From contig JAGOCN010000021.1 of NCBI GenBank assembly GCA_017998735.1, positions 1-12,330 of the forward strand: a stretch of DNA of 12,330 nucleotides. Reading direction: 5' to 3'. The notes under the pieces were generated by a model. It was given only the letters and a program-made list of their open reading frames with translations. It did not search any database and was not told where the DNA came from. Positions within the stretch are counted from its first letter, which is position 1, and each line of letters starts with the position of its first letter. Shown piece by piece: positions 1-7,126 of the stretch. The DNA is from Giesbergeria sp. Lineage in GTDB: Bacteria > Pseudomonadota > Gammaproteobacteria > Burkholderiales > Burkholderiaceae_C. A program made the translations under genes and the position numbers.

Positions 1-304
1 AGACAAAGTGGTTCGACAGGTCAAACCACAGCAAGGTGGAGATGGTGATGGCCATCAGGATCAGCACCCCGCCCATGGTCGGTGTGCCGCTTTTGACCAG
101 GTGCGTTTCCATGCCGTTGGTGCGGATCGGCTGGCCGATCTTCAGCTCGGTCAGGCGCCGGATGACGGGCGGGCCGGCAACCAGGCCAATCAGCAGTGCG
201 GTCAGCGCGGCCATCACGGCACGGAACGTCAGGTACTGGAACACCCGGAAAAAACCGAACTCGGGCGACAGTCCCTGCAGCCACTGGGCCAGCTCCATCA
301 GCAT
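1..304 (-). CDS. mraY: MraY, phospho-N-acetylmuramoyl-pentapeptide transferase (N-terminal part, cut by window edge)
   Basis: MraY transfers phospho-MurNAc-pentapeptide from UDP to undecaprenyl phosphate, forming lipid I at the inner membrane. The first 101 codons are visible and the gene continues past base 1. The translation begins [10 protein letters not shown] and contains [18 protein letters not shown] (first membrane segment, about residues 24-44), a cytoplasmic stretch with [13 protein letters not shown], and KSGTPTMGG followed by a second hydrophobic segment. The PTMGG motif and its spacing match the family N-terminus. I chose ATG at 304; a second in-frame ATG lies two codons later at 298. 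No clear ribosome binding site is visible. It follows murF after about 39 bases, the usual dcw order. Identity is seen directly; only the downstream catalytic part is missing from view. Confidence 0.96.
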   Translation of the reverse strand, partial: MLMELAQWLQGLSPEFGFFRVFQYLTFRAVMAALTALLIGLVAGPPVIRRLTELKIGQPIRTNGMETHLVKSGTPTMGGVLILMAITISTLLWFDLSNHFV

Positions 305-343
305 GCGGCACCCGTGACATCAGACAGGCACATGCCCGAAAAC

Positions 344-1924
344 TCAGTGCGCGCTGCCAACATGCAAGCCCTTCTGCGCAGCGTTGTTTGTGTCTGCGGC
401 GGAAGCTGCGGGCACGGCCAGCACCTCCAGCACCTCCAGCGCTTCCAGCGATTCCAGCGCCTGCAGCACTTGTTCCATCTTCATGAACCTTGATCCCTTC
501 ACCAGCACGCTGCCCAGGCCGGGCAGCGTCTCGCGCACCGCTGCCTGCAGCAGTGCCATGTTGTCAAAATGCCGCGCCGCGCCAAAGGCACGGGCAGCGT
601 GCGCCGATTGCGCGCCCAGCGTGAACAGCTGCTCGATGCCGCTATGGCGGGCGTGTGCGCCGGCCTCGGCATGGAACTGCGGGCCCTGGTCGCCGACCTC
701 GCCCATGTCGCCCAGCACCAAAAGGCGCGGCGCCGGCAGCTCGGCCAGCACCTCGATGGCAGCGCGCACCGAATCGGGGTTGGCGTTATAGCTGTCGTCC
801 ACCACGGTGATGGTGTCGTTGGCGTTGGCGTTGTTGGCATGGGCGGCAGAAACACCCGAAGCGGTGCTGCGCTGCACGCTGAATGCGCGCGAGCGTCCCT
901 TGACCGGTGCAAACGCTGCCAGCCCTTGGGCAATGGCCGCCAGCGGCACGCCTGTGGCCAGTGCGCAGGCGGTGGCCGCCAGCGCATTGCGCACGTTGTG
1001 CCGACCGGCAATCGCAAGCTGGCAGGAAAAACCGCCCTGCGGCGTGGCCACCCGCAGCTGCCAGGCGCCGCCCTGCCAGTCGGCCCGGGCGCACTGCACA
1101 TCGCCACCCGCGCCAAAAGTGAGGCAGCGGCGCGCCCCGGCCAGGCCGTGCCACAGCGGCGTGTAGTCGTCATCGGCGGGAAACACCGCCACGCCGTCCG
1201 GTGACAGGGCAGCGAACACGGCGCCGTTTTCTTCCGCCACCGCCTGCACGGTGTGCATGAATTCCAGGTGCTCGCGCTGCGCGTTGTTGACCAGCGCCAC
1301 CGTGGGCTGCACCAGACCGGCCAGGTAGGCAATCTCGCCGGGGTGGTTCATGCCCAGCTCGACCACCGCCAGGCGGTGCGCTGCGCGCAGGCGCAAGAGC
1401 GTGTGCGGCACGCCGATGGCGTTGTTGAAGTTGCCCTGCGTGGCCAGTGCGGCGTCGCCCGCGTGCGCGGCAAAAATGGACGCCACCATTTGCGTCACGG
1501 TGGTCTTGCCATTGCTGCCGGTCACCGCCACCAGCGGCAAACTGAACTGCGCCCGCCAGCCGGCCGCCAACGCGCCGAATGCGCGCAAGGTGTCGGGCAC
1601 CTCGATGCCGGCCAGACCTGCCTCTGCCAGACCCCCATGCGCCAGCGCGGCCGCAGCGCCGGCAGCCTGCGCCTGCGGCACAAAGGCATGGGCGTCAAAA
1701 CGCTCGCCCTGCAGCGCCACAAACAGGTCGCCCGGCTGCACGCTGCGGCTGTCGGTGTGGACGCGCAGCAGCGCGGTGCTGCCCGCGCCCACCAGGCGGG
1801 CCTGCGGTTCGCGCACGGCAATCCAGGCATGGGCCTGTTGCAGCGCCATCAGCGGTGCAGTCGGAAGGCAAGGGTCTGCATGCATCGTTGCTGTTTTTGT
1901 TGTTGTGGTGTTCGGGGTCGTCAT
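344..1924 (-). CDS. murF: MurF, UDP-MurNAc-tripeptide:D-Ala-D-Ala ligase
   Basis: MurF is a cytoplasmic ATP-dependent ligase that adds D-Ala-D-Ala to UDP-MurNAc-tripeptide, the last cytoplasmic step before MraY. Visible motifs are the P-loop GSNGKTT (136-142), GNFNNAIGVP (164-173), NNAQREHLEF (213-222), GRHNVRNALAA (307-317), DDSYNANPDS (376-385), LGDMGEVG (404-411) and KGSRFMKME (476-484). At 526 residues it is clearly longer than E. coli MurF (about 452). The extra length is a Thr-rich N-terminus (residues 1-25), an Ala/Asn-rich stretch before DDSYNANP, and a repetitive Leu/Glu plus Ala tail (about 487-526). The ATG at 1924 overlaps the murE stop as ATGA and has GGAGGG upstream, which favours it over the internal ATGs at residues 14 and 26. 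Translation is probably coupled to murE. Confidence 0.97.
   Translation of the reverse strand: MTTPNTTTTKTATMHADPCLPTAPLMALQQAHAWIAVREPQARLVGAGSTALLRVHTDSRSVQPGDLFVALQGERFDAHAFVPQAQAAGAAAALAHGGLAEAGLAGIEVPDTLRAFGALAAGWRAQFSLPLVAVTGSNGKTTVTQMVASIFAAHAGDAALATQGNFNNAIGVPHTLLRLRAAHRLAVVELGMNHPGEIAYLAGLVQPTVALVNNAQREHLEFMHTVQAVAEENGAVFAALSPDGVAVFPADDDYTPLWHGLAGARRCLTFGAGGDVQCARADWQGGAWQLRVATPQGGFSCQLAIAGRHNVRNALAATACALATGVPLAAIAQGLAAFAPVKGRSRAFSVQRSTASGVSAAHANNANANDTITVVDDSYNANPDSVRAAIEVLAELPAPRLLVLGDMGEVGDQGPQFHAEAGAHARHSGIEQLFTLGAQSAHAARAFGAARHFDNMALLQAAVRETLPGLGSVLVKGSRFMKMEQVLQALESLEALEVLEVLAVPAASAADTNNAAQKGLHVGSAH
421..465 (-). repeat. Imperfect 9-bp tandem repeat inside the 3' end of murF
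   Basis: Five 9-base units follow one another on the plus strand: gcacctcca at 421 and again at 430, then gcgcttcca, gcgattcca and gcgcctgca. On the coding strand they encode Leu-Glu-X triplets (LQA, LES, LEA, LEV, LEV) near the MurF C-terminus, about residues 488-502. The first two units are identical. The period is a multiple of three, so unit gain or loss would keep the frame. The segment lies after the last conserved MurF motif (KGSRFMKME). Confidence 0.8.
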
Positions 1925-3453
1925 GGCGCAGCGCCCTCCAGCCCGGCGGCCCGCGCCTGCAGCCCCGTGCGGGCCTGTTCCAGGTCGGAAAACGGCCGGC
2001 GCAAACCAGCGGTTTCCTGGTAGTCCTCGTGGCCCTTGCCGGCAATCAGCACCACGTCGTGCGCACCGGCTTCGGCCAGCGCCTGCGCAATGGCGGCGGC
2101 ACGGTCAGGTTCAGCGCGCACCGTGGTGCCGGCCACCGTGCCCAGCAGCACCTGGTGGATGATCTGCGCCGGGTCTTCGCTGCGCGGGTTGTCACTGGTC
2201 ACCAGCACCGCATCGGCATGGCGCTGGGCGATGGCGCCCATCAACGGGCGCTTGCTGCTGTCGCGGTCACCGCCGCAGCCAAACACGCACCACAGCCGGC
2301 CACCGCGCTCGCCTGCCAGCGGGCGCAGCGCCTGCAGCGCCTGTGCCAGCGCGTCGGGCGTGTGGGCATAGTCCACCGCCACCAGCGGCATGCCGGCCTC
2401 TGCAATGCGCTCCATGCGGCCGGGCACCGGCTGCAGGCCGCTGCAGGCCTGCACCGCCTGCGCCAGCGGCACGCCCAAGGCGCGCATCGCGGCCAGCACA
2501 CCGAGCAAATTCGAGACGTTGTAGGCGCCGATCACGGCAGTCTGCAGGCGGCATCGCTCAGCGCCCTCCACCACCGTGAAGCACAGGCCGGCGCCCTCGA
2601 AGGCAATGCCCTCGGCGTGCAGGCGTGCGCCGGGGCGCAGCGACACGCTCCACAAGTCCAGGCCGCGCCCGGCCAGCGCGGTGTGCAGCGCAGCGCCATG
2701 AGCGTCGTCGGTGTTGATGACCGCTGCCTGCAGGCCGGGCCAGTCAAACAGCGTTGCCTTGGCCTGCCAGTAATCGTCCATGCCGGTGTGGTAGTCCAGG
2801 TGGTCCTGCGTGAAATTGGTGAAAGCTGCCACGCGGATGTGCGTGCCGGCCAGCCGGTGTTCGGCCAGGCCGATGGACGAGGCCTCGATGGCGCAGCTGC
2901 GCACGCCGGCGTCCACAAACTGGCGCAGCGCACGCTGCAGCCGCACCGGGTCGGGCGTGGTCATGCCGGTGCCCTCCAGCCGCGGCGTGGCGCCCTGCAC
3001 CATTCCCATGCCCAAAGTGCCCACCAGGGCAGACGGAGCCTGCGCCAGCAGCTCACATTTTGATAGCGCACAAGCCAGCCACCAGGCGCTGCTGGTCTTG
3101 CCGTTGGTGCCGGTGAAGGCCACCAGGTCCAGCGCCTGCGACGGCTGGCCAAACCACTCTGCGGCAATGTGCCCGGTGGCGGCCTTCAGCCCGGCCAGCG
3201 ACGCCAGCCGGGCGTCGGAAAAATGAAAGGCTTGCGCGCCTGCGTGCTCGACCAGGCAGGCTGCGGCCCCGCGCTCCAGCGCCGCCGGCACATGCGCACG
3301 GCCATCGGCGCTGGCGCCCGGCCAGGCGATGAAGGCATCGCCCGGCGCTACTTGGCGGCTGTCGGTCTGCAGCGTGCCGGTGCCATTGCCGGTTTGCGCA
3401 CGCAGCCACTGCACTGCGGCGCCGGCGTTTTCAAGCAGGTGCAATGCGCTCAC
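1921..3453 (-). CDS. murE: MurE, UDP-MurNAc-L-Ala-D-Glu:meso-diaminopimelate ligase
   Basis: MurE is the cytoplasmic ATP-dependent ligase that adds the third amino acid to the stem peptide. The protein has 510 residues. Visible motifs are the P-loop GTNGKT (115-120), MTTPDP (164-169), NFTQDHLDYH (213-222), YAHTPDAL (362-369), FGCGGDRD (391-398), DNPR (421-424) and AGKGHEDYQ (471-479). DNPR is the known signature for meso-diaminopimelate rather than lysine. The open frame runs upstream to 4071, but those 206 codons are a frame-shifted shadow of ftsI. I chose GTG at 3453, which overlaps the ftsI stop as GTGA and gives the normal N-terminal domain (SALHLLENAGAAVQWL). Residues 130-138, just after the P-loop helix, are encoded by a copy of a short dispersed repeat (3042-3066). 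The stretch from P-loop to GTLG seems about four residues longer than I recall for E. coli. Confidence 0.97.
   Translation of the reverse strand: MSALHLLENAGAAVQWLRAQTGNGTGTLQTDSRQVAPGDAFIAWPGASADGRAHVPAALERGAAACLVEHAGAQAFHFSDARLASLAGLKAATGHIAAEWFGQPSQALDLVAFTGTNGKTSSAWWLACALSKCELLAQAPSALVGTLGMGMVQGATPRLEGTGMTTPDPVRLQRALRQFVDAGVRSCAIEASSIGLAEHRLAGTHIRVAAFTNFTQDHLDYHTGMDDYWQAKATLFDWPGLQAAVINTDDAHGAALHTALAGRGLDLWSVSLRPGARLHAEGIAFEGAGLCFTVVEGAERCRLQTAVIGAYNVSNLLGVLAAMRALGVPLAQAVQACSGLQPVPGRMERIAEAGMPLVAVDYAHTPDALAQALQALRPLAGERGGRLWCVFGCGGDRDSSKRPLMGAIAQRHADAVLVTSDNPRSEDPAQIIHQVLLGTVAGTTVRAEPDRAAAIAQALAEAGAHDVVLIAGKGHEDYQETAGLRRPFSDLEQARTGLQARAAGLEGAAP
3042..3066 (-). repeat. Intragenic copy (copy B) of a short dispersed repeat, within murE
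   Basis: On the minus strand this reads CTATCAAAAT, then GTG, then AGCTGCTGGCGC. The intergenic copy at 8641-8665 differs only in the three middle bases, giving 22 of 25 matches. Without gaps, the next 32 bases still match at about 18 positions. It is read as part of murE, giving L-S-K-C-E-L-L-A-Q (residues 130-138). The AT-rich half stands out from the GC-rich surroundings. Confidence 0.65.
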
Positions 3454-5198
3454 AGCGGCTCCTCCACCGGGTTGGCCACGATCTGCGGCTTGACTTCCAT
3501 GTCGGGCTGCACGCCCATGGCGCGCAGCGTCTGCTGCACCACCTCGCTGAACACCGGGGCGGCCACCGTGCCGCCGTAGTAGGTGCCGTTGCTGGGCTCG
3601 TCGATCATCACGGCAACGATGATGCGCGGCTTGTCGATGGGCGCCATGCCGGTAAACCAGGCGCGGTATTTGCCCGAGGCATAGCTTTTGCCGACCTGCT
3701 TGCGCGCCGTGCCCGACTTGCCGCCCACCGAATAGCCCTGTGTCTGCGCGCGCTGGCCGGTGCCGCCGGGGCCGGCGGCCATGTGCAGCATCTTGCGCAC
3801 CTCGGCGGCGGTGCGCGGCGAGAACACCGGCACACCGACGCCGGGCTGGTCGTGCTTGAGCATGGTGGCCGGAATGATCTGGCCGTCGTGCGCAAACACG
3901 GTGTACGAGCGCGCCATCTGGAACAGGCTGGCCGACAGGCCGTAGCCATAGGACATGGTGGCCTGCTCGATGGGGCGCCAGGTCTTGTAGGGCCGCAACC
4001 GGCCGCTCACCGCGCCGGGAAAGGTGATCTGCGGTTTCTGCCCGAAGCCGGCCGCCGAAAAGGTTTCCCACATTTCCTTGGCCGGCATCTGCATGGCCAG
4101 CTTGGTGGTGCCCACGTTGCTCGACTTCTGGATCACGCCCTCCACCGTCAGCACGCCGTAGTTGTGCGTATCGGAAATGGTCGAGCCGGTGATGGTCAGG
4201 CGGCCTGGCCGGGTGTCGACGTTGGTGCCGGGGCGCACCCGCCCGCTGTTGAGCGCCAGGCCGATGGTGAACGGCTTCATGGTCGAGCCCGGCTCGAACG
4301 TGTCGGTGAGCGCACGGTTGCGCAGCTGCTCGCCGGTCAGGTTCTTGCGCTTGTCGGGCACATAGCTGGGGTAGTTGGCCAGTGCCAGCACCTCGCCCGT
4401 GACGGCGTCCAGCACCACCACGCTGCCCGCCTTGGCCTTGTGCAAGATCACCTGGTCGCGCAGCTTCTGGTAGGCAAAAAACTGCACCTTGCTGTCGATC
4501 GACAGCTGCATGTCGCGCCCGTCGATGGGCGGCACGGCCTCGCCCACGCCTTCGACCACGCGGCCCATGCGGTCCTTGATGACGCGGCGCGAACCGGCCT
4601 TGCCGGCCAGCAGGTCGTTGAAAGCCAGCTCCATGCCCTCCTGGCCACGGTCTTCCACGTTGGTGAAGCCGACCACGTGCGCTGCCGCTTCGCCTTCAGG
4701 GTACTGGCGCTTGTATTCCTTGCGCTGGTAGATGCCCTTGATGTTGAGCGCCGCAATCTGCTGGCCCACATCCCAGTCCAGCTGGCGCTGCAGCCAGACA
4801 AAGGTCTTGTCTTCGTCGGCCAGCCGGGCGGTCAGCGTCTTGAGCGGCAGGTCCAGCAGCTTGGCCAGCTGCGGCAGCTGGGCGGCCACCTGCGGGTCGG
4901 TGTGGTCCACATCTTCGGGAATGGCCCAGATGCTGGCGGCCGGCACGCTGGAGGCCAATATCAGCCCGTTGCGGTCCAGCAGCTTGCCGCGGTTGGCCGG
5001 CATCTCCAGCGTGCGGGCAAAGCGCACCTCGCCCTGGCGCTGGTAGAAGTCGTTGCTGATCACCTGCACATAGGCCGCACGCACCCCCAGGCCGACAAAG
5101 CCGAGCGCGATCATGGCGACGATGAACTTGCTGCGCCACAGCGGCGTCTTGCTGGCCAGCAGCGGGCTGGAGGTGTAGAGAACGCTGCGGTGGCTCAT
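3450..5198 (-). CDS. ftsI: FtsI (PBP3), septal peptidoglycan D,D-transpeptidase
   Basis: FtsI is a class B penicillin-binding protein that cross-links septal peptidoglycan with FtsW. It has 582 residues, close to E. coli FtsI (588). A short cytoplasmic N-terminus and one membrane segment (about 23-46) precede the periplasmic part. The non-catalytic pedestal module contains MPANRGKLLDRNGLILA (66-82), and the transpeptidase domain occupies the C-terminal half. All three active-site motifs are present: STMK with nucleophile Ser305 (305-308), SSN (359-361) and KSGT (494-497, the usual KTGT with Thr replaced by Ser). The ATG at 5198 overlaps the ftsL stop as ATGA, and its own stop overlaps murE as GTGA, so it sits in a tightly coupled run. 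No signal peptidase site is evident, as expected for a membrane-anchored protein. Confidence 0.98.
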   Translation of the reverse strand: MSHRSVLYTSSPLLASKTPLWRSKFIVAMIALGFVGLGVRAAYVQVISNDFYQRQGEVRFARTLEMPANRGKLLDRNGLILASSVPAASIWAIPEDVDHTDPQVAAQLPQLAKLLDLPLKTLTARLADEDKTFVWLQRQLDWDVGQQIAALNIKGIYQRKEYKRQYPEGEAAAHVVGFTNVEDRGQEGMELAFNDLLAGKAGSRRVIKDRMGRVVEGVGEAVPPIDGRDMQLSIDSKVQFFAYQKLRDQVILHKAKAGSVVVLDAVTGEVLALANYPSYVPDKRKNLTGEQLRNRALTDTFEPGSTMKPFTIGLALNSGRVRPGTNVDTRPGRLTITGSTISDTHNYGVLTVEGVIQKSSNVGTTKLAMQMPAKEMWETFSAAGFGQKPQITFPGAVSGRLRPYKTWRPIEQATMSYGYGLSASLFQMARSYTVFAHDGQIIPATMLKHDQPGVGVPVFSPRTAAEVRKMLHMAAGPGGTGQRAQTQGYSVGGKSGTARKQVGKSYASGKYRAWFTGMAPIDKPRIIVAVMIDEPSNGTYYGGTVAAPVFSEVVQQTLRAMGVQPDMEVKPQIVANPVEEPL

Positions 5199-5527
5199 GG
5201 CCGAAACTCCTGCACCGGGCGGGCAGCGGTGGCAACGGCCGCAGCAGCAGTTGCAGTAGAAGCAGCGACGTTTTCCGTGACGTACTGGGTGATGGCCGGC
5301 GTGGCGGTGCGCATCTTGAGCTGCTCGCGCGCCAGCGTCTCCACCCGCAGCGACGTTGCCTGGGCGCGCTTTTCCACCTGCAGGCGCTCGTGTTCCAGCT
5401 CCAGGCGGCGCGCCTCCACCCCGGCACGGTCGAGCTCGGTGTAGAGCACGCGCGACTCGTACTGCGTGCGCACCACCAGCAGCGCACTGCCCAGCACCAT
5501 CGCCAGCAGCAACACGTTCAGGCGCAT
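5195..5527 (-). CDS. ftsL: FtsL, bitopic cell division protein
   Basis: FtsL is a small divisome protein that forms the FtsQLB complex and helps switch on FtsWI. The product is 110 residues from ATG at 5527. A GTG one codon upstream (5530) is the alternative start. These give a 1-base (TGATG) or 4-base overlap with the rsmH stop. The order is a membrane segment at about residues 3-20 (NVLLLAMVLGSALLVV), then a charged heptad-like coiled coil (about 25-70, with RRLELEHERLQVEKR), then LAREQLKMRTATPAITQYV, which is conserved in betaproteobacterial FtsL as I remember it. The last 25 or so residues are an Ala/Thr-rich, low-complexity periplasmic tail. Position between rsmH and ftsI supports the call. 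The family is poorly conserved, so topology and context carry weight. Confidence 0.93.
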   Translation of the reverse strand: MRLNVLLLAMVLGSALLVVRTQYESRVLYTELDRAGVEARRLELEHERLQVEKRAQATSLRVETLAREQLKMRTATPAITQYVTENVAASTATAAAAVATAARPVQEFRP

Positions 5528-6492
5528 CACACCGCCACCCCGGTGCGCTCTGCCACGCGCATCACCGCACTGCGGGCGCGCGGGTTGGCCGCCACTTCGG
5601 CAGCGCCGGGCTTGCTGCGCGAGAGCGCGTTCAAGAGCATGGCCCTGGGCGGCGCAAACGGCGCGCGCCGGTCGTACACCTCTTTGGAATGCTCGGCAAT
5701 GAACTGTTTGGCAATGCGGTCTTCGAGCGAATGAAAACTGATCACCACCAGCCGCCCGCCCGGCTGCAGCACCGACAGGCTGGCCTGCAGCGCCTGCTGC
5801 AGCTCTTCAAGCTCGGCGTTGATGAAGATGCGCAGCGCCTGGAAGGTGCGCGTGGCCGGGTTCTGGCCTTTTTCGCGGGTCTTGACCACGCCGGCCACCA
5901 GCTCGGCCAGTTCGGTGGTGGTCTGCAGCGGGCCACGCTCGTCGCGGCGCGCCACGATGGCGCGGGCAATCGGGCCGGCAAAGCGCTCTTCGCCGTAATC
6001 GCGCACCACCTCGGCAATCTGGCCGACCTCGGCGGTGGCCAGCCACTGGGCCACGCTCAGGCCGCGTGTGGTGTCCATGCGCATGTCCAGCGGGCCGTCA
6101 AAACGGAAGCTGAAGCCGCGCTCGGGCGCGTCGATCTGCGGCGAACTGATGCCCAGGTCCAGCAGCACACCGGCCACGCTGGCCGGCCCCAGCTCACCCA
6201 GGTGGCGAAAGCCCTGGTGGCGGATGGAAAAGCGCGGGTCGGTGATGGCCTGCGCTGCGGCCACCGCTTCCGGGTCCTTGTCAAAGGCCACCAGCCGGTG
6301 CTGCGCGCCCAGGCGCGCCAGCAGCTGCCGGCTGTGCCCGCCGCGCCCGAAGGTGGCGTCCACCAGCGTGCCGTTGCCTGCCAGGGCGGTGCTGCCCATC
6401 ATTGCCTCCACCGCCTCGTCCAGCAGCACGGTGGTGTGCTGCAGCAAGGCCGGCGGCTGCGCTGGCAGGGATGGGATGGATAACGGTGTCAC
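5527..6492 (-). CDS. rsmH: RsmH (MraW), 16S rRNA m4C1402 methyltransferase
   Basis: RsmH is an S-adenosylmethionine-dependent enzyme that methylates N4 of C1402 in the 16S rRNA decoding centre. The 321-residue protein shows [13 protein letters not shown] (19-31), the SAM-binding loop [11 protein letters not shown] (45-55, with Ala where Gly is usual), FDKDPEA (70-76), [12 protein letters not shown] (110-121), [16 protein letters not shown] (125-140), [12 protein letters not shown] (211-222), SFHSLEDR (252-259) and NPRARSA (303-309). The start is GTG at 6492, 12 bases after the mraZ stop. GAGGG overlapping that stop is a plausible ribosome binding site. It overlaps ftsL at its 3' end. Length and motifs are standard. 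Confidence 0.97.
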   Translation of the reverse strand: MTPLSIPSLPAQPPALLQHTTVLLDEAVEAMMGSTALAGNGTLVDATFGRGGHSRQLLARLGAQHRLVAFDKDPEAVAAAQAITDPRFSIRHQGFRHLGELGPASVAGVLLDLGISSPQIDAPERGFSFRFDGPLDMRMDTTRGLSVAQWLATAEVGQIAEVVRDYGEERFAGPIARAIVARRDERGPLQTTTELAELVAGVVKTREKGQNPATRTFQALRIFINAELEELQQALQASLSVLQPGGRLVVISFHSLEDRIAKQFIAEHSKEVYDRRAPFAPPRAMLLNALSRSKPGAAEVAANPRARSAVMRVAERTGVAV

Positions 6493-6504
6493 GTGGCTGC
6501 GCCC

Positions 6505-6933
6505 TCAGAAAGAAAAGTCTTTGAAGACGTCCGGCATGGCGCCCTGCAGGGCCAGGGCCTCCTGCGCTTCGTAGGTGGCCCGGTCCCAGAGTTCGAAATG
6601 GTTGCCCATGCCCAGCAGCAATGTGTCGCGCTGGATGCCGGCCGCCTTGCGCAGTTCGGGCGACACCAGAATGCGGCCGGTGCCGTCCATCTGCACGTCC
6701 ATGGCATTGCCCAGAAAGATGCGCTTCCACCACTGCCCGGAAGCAGGCAGGCAGGCAATGCTTTCGCGGAATTGTTCCCAGGCCGGGCGGGGAAAGAGCA
6801 TCAGGCAGCCATGCGGGTGCCGGGTGATGGTGATCTGGCCGTCAGCAGCGGCGGCCAACGCCTCGCGGTGCCGCGTTGGCACCGACAGCCGGCCCTTGCC
6901 GTCCAGATTCAGCGATGAAGCCCCTTGGAACAC
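6505..6933 (-). CDS. mraZ: MraZ, AbrB-fold transcriptional regulator of the dcw cluster
   Basis: MraZ is a DNA-binding protein with two SpoVT/AbrB-like half-domains that oligomerises into a ring. In E. coli it represses its own promoter, which heads the dcw cluster. The 142-residue product has both signature loops, DGKGRLSVP (11-19) and [13 protein letters not shown] (83-95), each preceded by the usual strand. The start is GTG at 6933 ([10 protein letters not shown]), with GGGGTG about seven bases upstream. I found no better in-frame start. It is the first gene of the cluster, preceded by a 340-base gap holding four 10-bp direct repeats that are the likely target of this protein. Confidence 0.97.
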   Translation of the reverse strand: MFQGASSLNLDGKGRLSVPTRHREALAAAADGQITITRHPHGCLMLFPRPAWEQFRESIACLPASGQWWKRIFLGNAMDVQMDGTGRILVSPELRKAAGIQRDTLLLGMGNHFELWDRATYEAQEALALQGAMPDVFKDFSF

Positions 6934-6961
6934 AAAAATACACCCCGATTGATTTCACCTC

Positions 6962-6973
6962 TTTTGCGCAAAA
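6962..6973. repeat. Perfect 12-bp palindrome between the GTG boxes and mraZ
   Basis: ttttgcgcaaaa is its own reverse complement and lies about 30 bases upstream of the mraZ GTG, just downstream of the four-box operator. It could be a protein-binding site or part of the leader. It has no loop, so an RNA hairpin is unlikely. Function is unknown. Confidence 0.4.
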
Positions 6974-6980
6974 AGCGCGT

Positions 6981-7022
6981 CCAGGGGCACTTTCCACCAC
7001 TTGATTGCACAATTTTGCACTG
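6981..7022 (-). promoter_or_regulatory. Probable MraZ operator: four GTG-core boxes at exact 10-bp spacing
   Basis: On the minus strand GTG occurs at 7020-7018, 7010-7008, 7000-6998 and 6990-6988, one helical turn apart. Three of the four boxes continue as GTGC and two are AAGTG. E. coli MraZ is known to bind TGGG-type direct repeats with a 10-bp period upstream of mraZ, and mycoplasma MraZ binds AAAGTGG-type repeats, also with a 10-bp period. Position (about 55-90 bases before the mraZ start), period and GTG core all fit autoregulation. MraZ binding is inference. Confidence 0.65.
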
Positions 7023-7106
7023 TAGCAGCAAAGGCCTGCGTCCCTGCGAAAGGGCACCAGATTTTTGCAACAGAATCAACTGCTTAGGCCAGACTGGACA
7101 GCACGG

Positions 7107-7126
7107 AAAAAATGCAAACCCTTGCA
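7107..7126 (-). terminator. Weak intrinsic-terminator-like hairpin downstream of hslU
   Basis: On the minus strand TGCAA and TTGCA form a 5-bp stem with a GGGT loop, followed directly by six T residues. It lies about 150 bases after the hslU stop and before the MraZ boxes. The stem is short and AT-rich, so termination may be inefficient. It is the only stem plus T-run I see in the gap. Confidence 0.35.

Noticed and set aside
1579..3063. 494-codon plus-strand open frame opposite murE and murF
   Set aside because: It crosses the murE-murF junction on the other strand and its composition (Arg/Gln/His-rich) is that of a shadow frame.
3454..4071. Possible 206-residue N-terminal extension of MurE
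   Set aside because: This stretch lies entirely inside ftsI in another frame. The GTG at 3453 overlapping the ftsI stop gives a normal-length MurE.
3444..5444. Very long plus-strand open frame (666 codons) opposite ftsI
   Set aside because: It is antisense to an intact ftsI with all catalytic motifs. Its His/Ala/Gly-rich translation has no recognisable domain. Long shadow frames are expected at this GC content.
7013..7060. TACAGT (7026-7021) as a -10 box for mraZ, or TTGCTG/TGCAAT as a promoter pair within the boxes
   Set aside because: No convincing -35 element at proper spacing for the first, and only partial matches for the second. I left the mraZ promoter unassigned.
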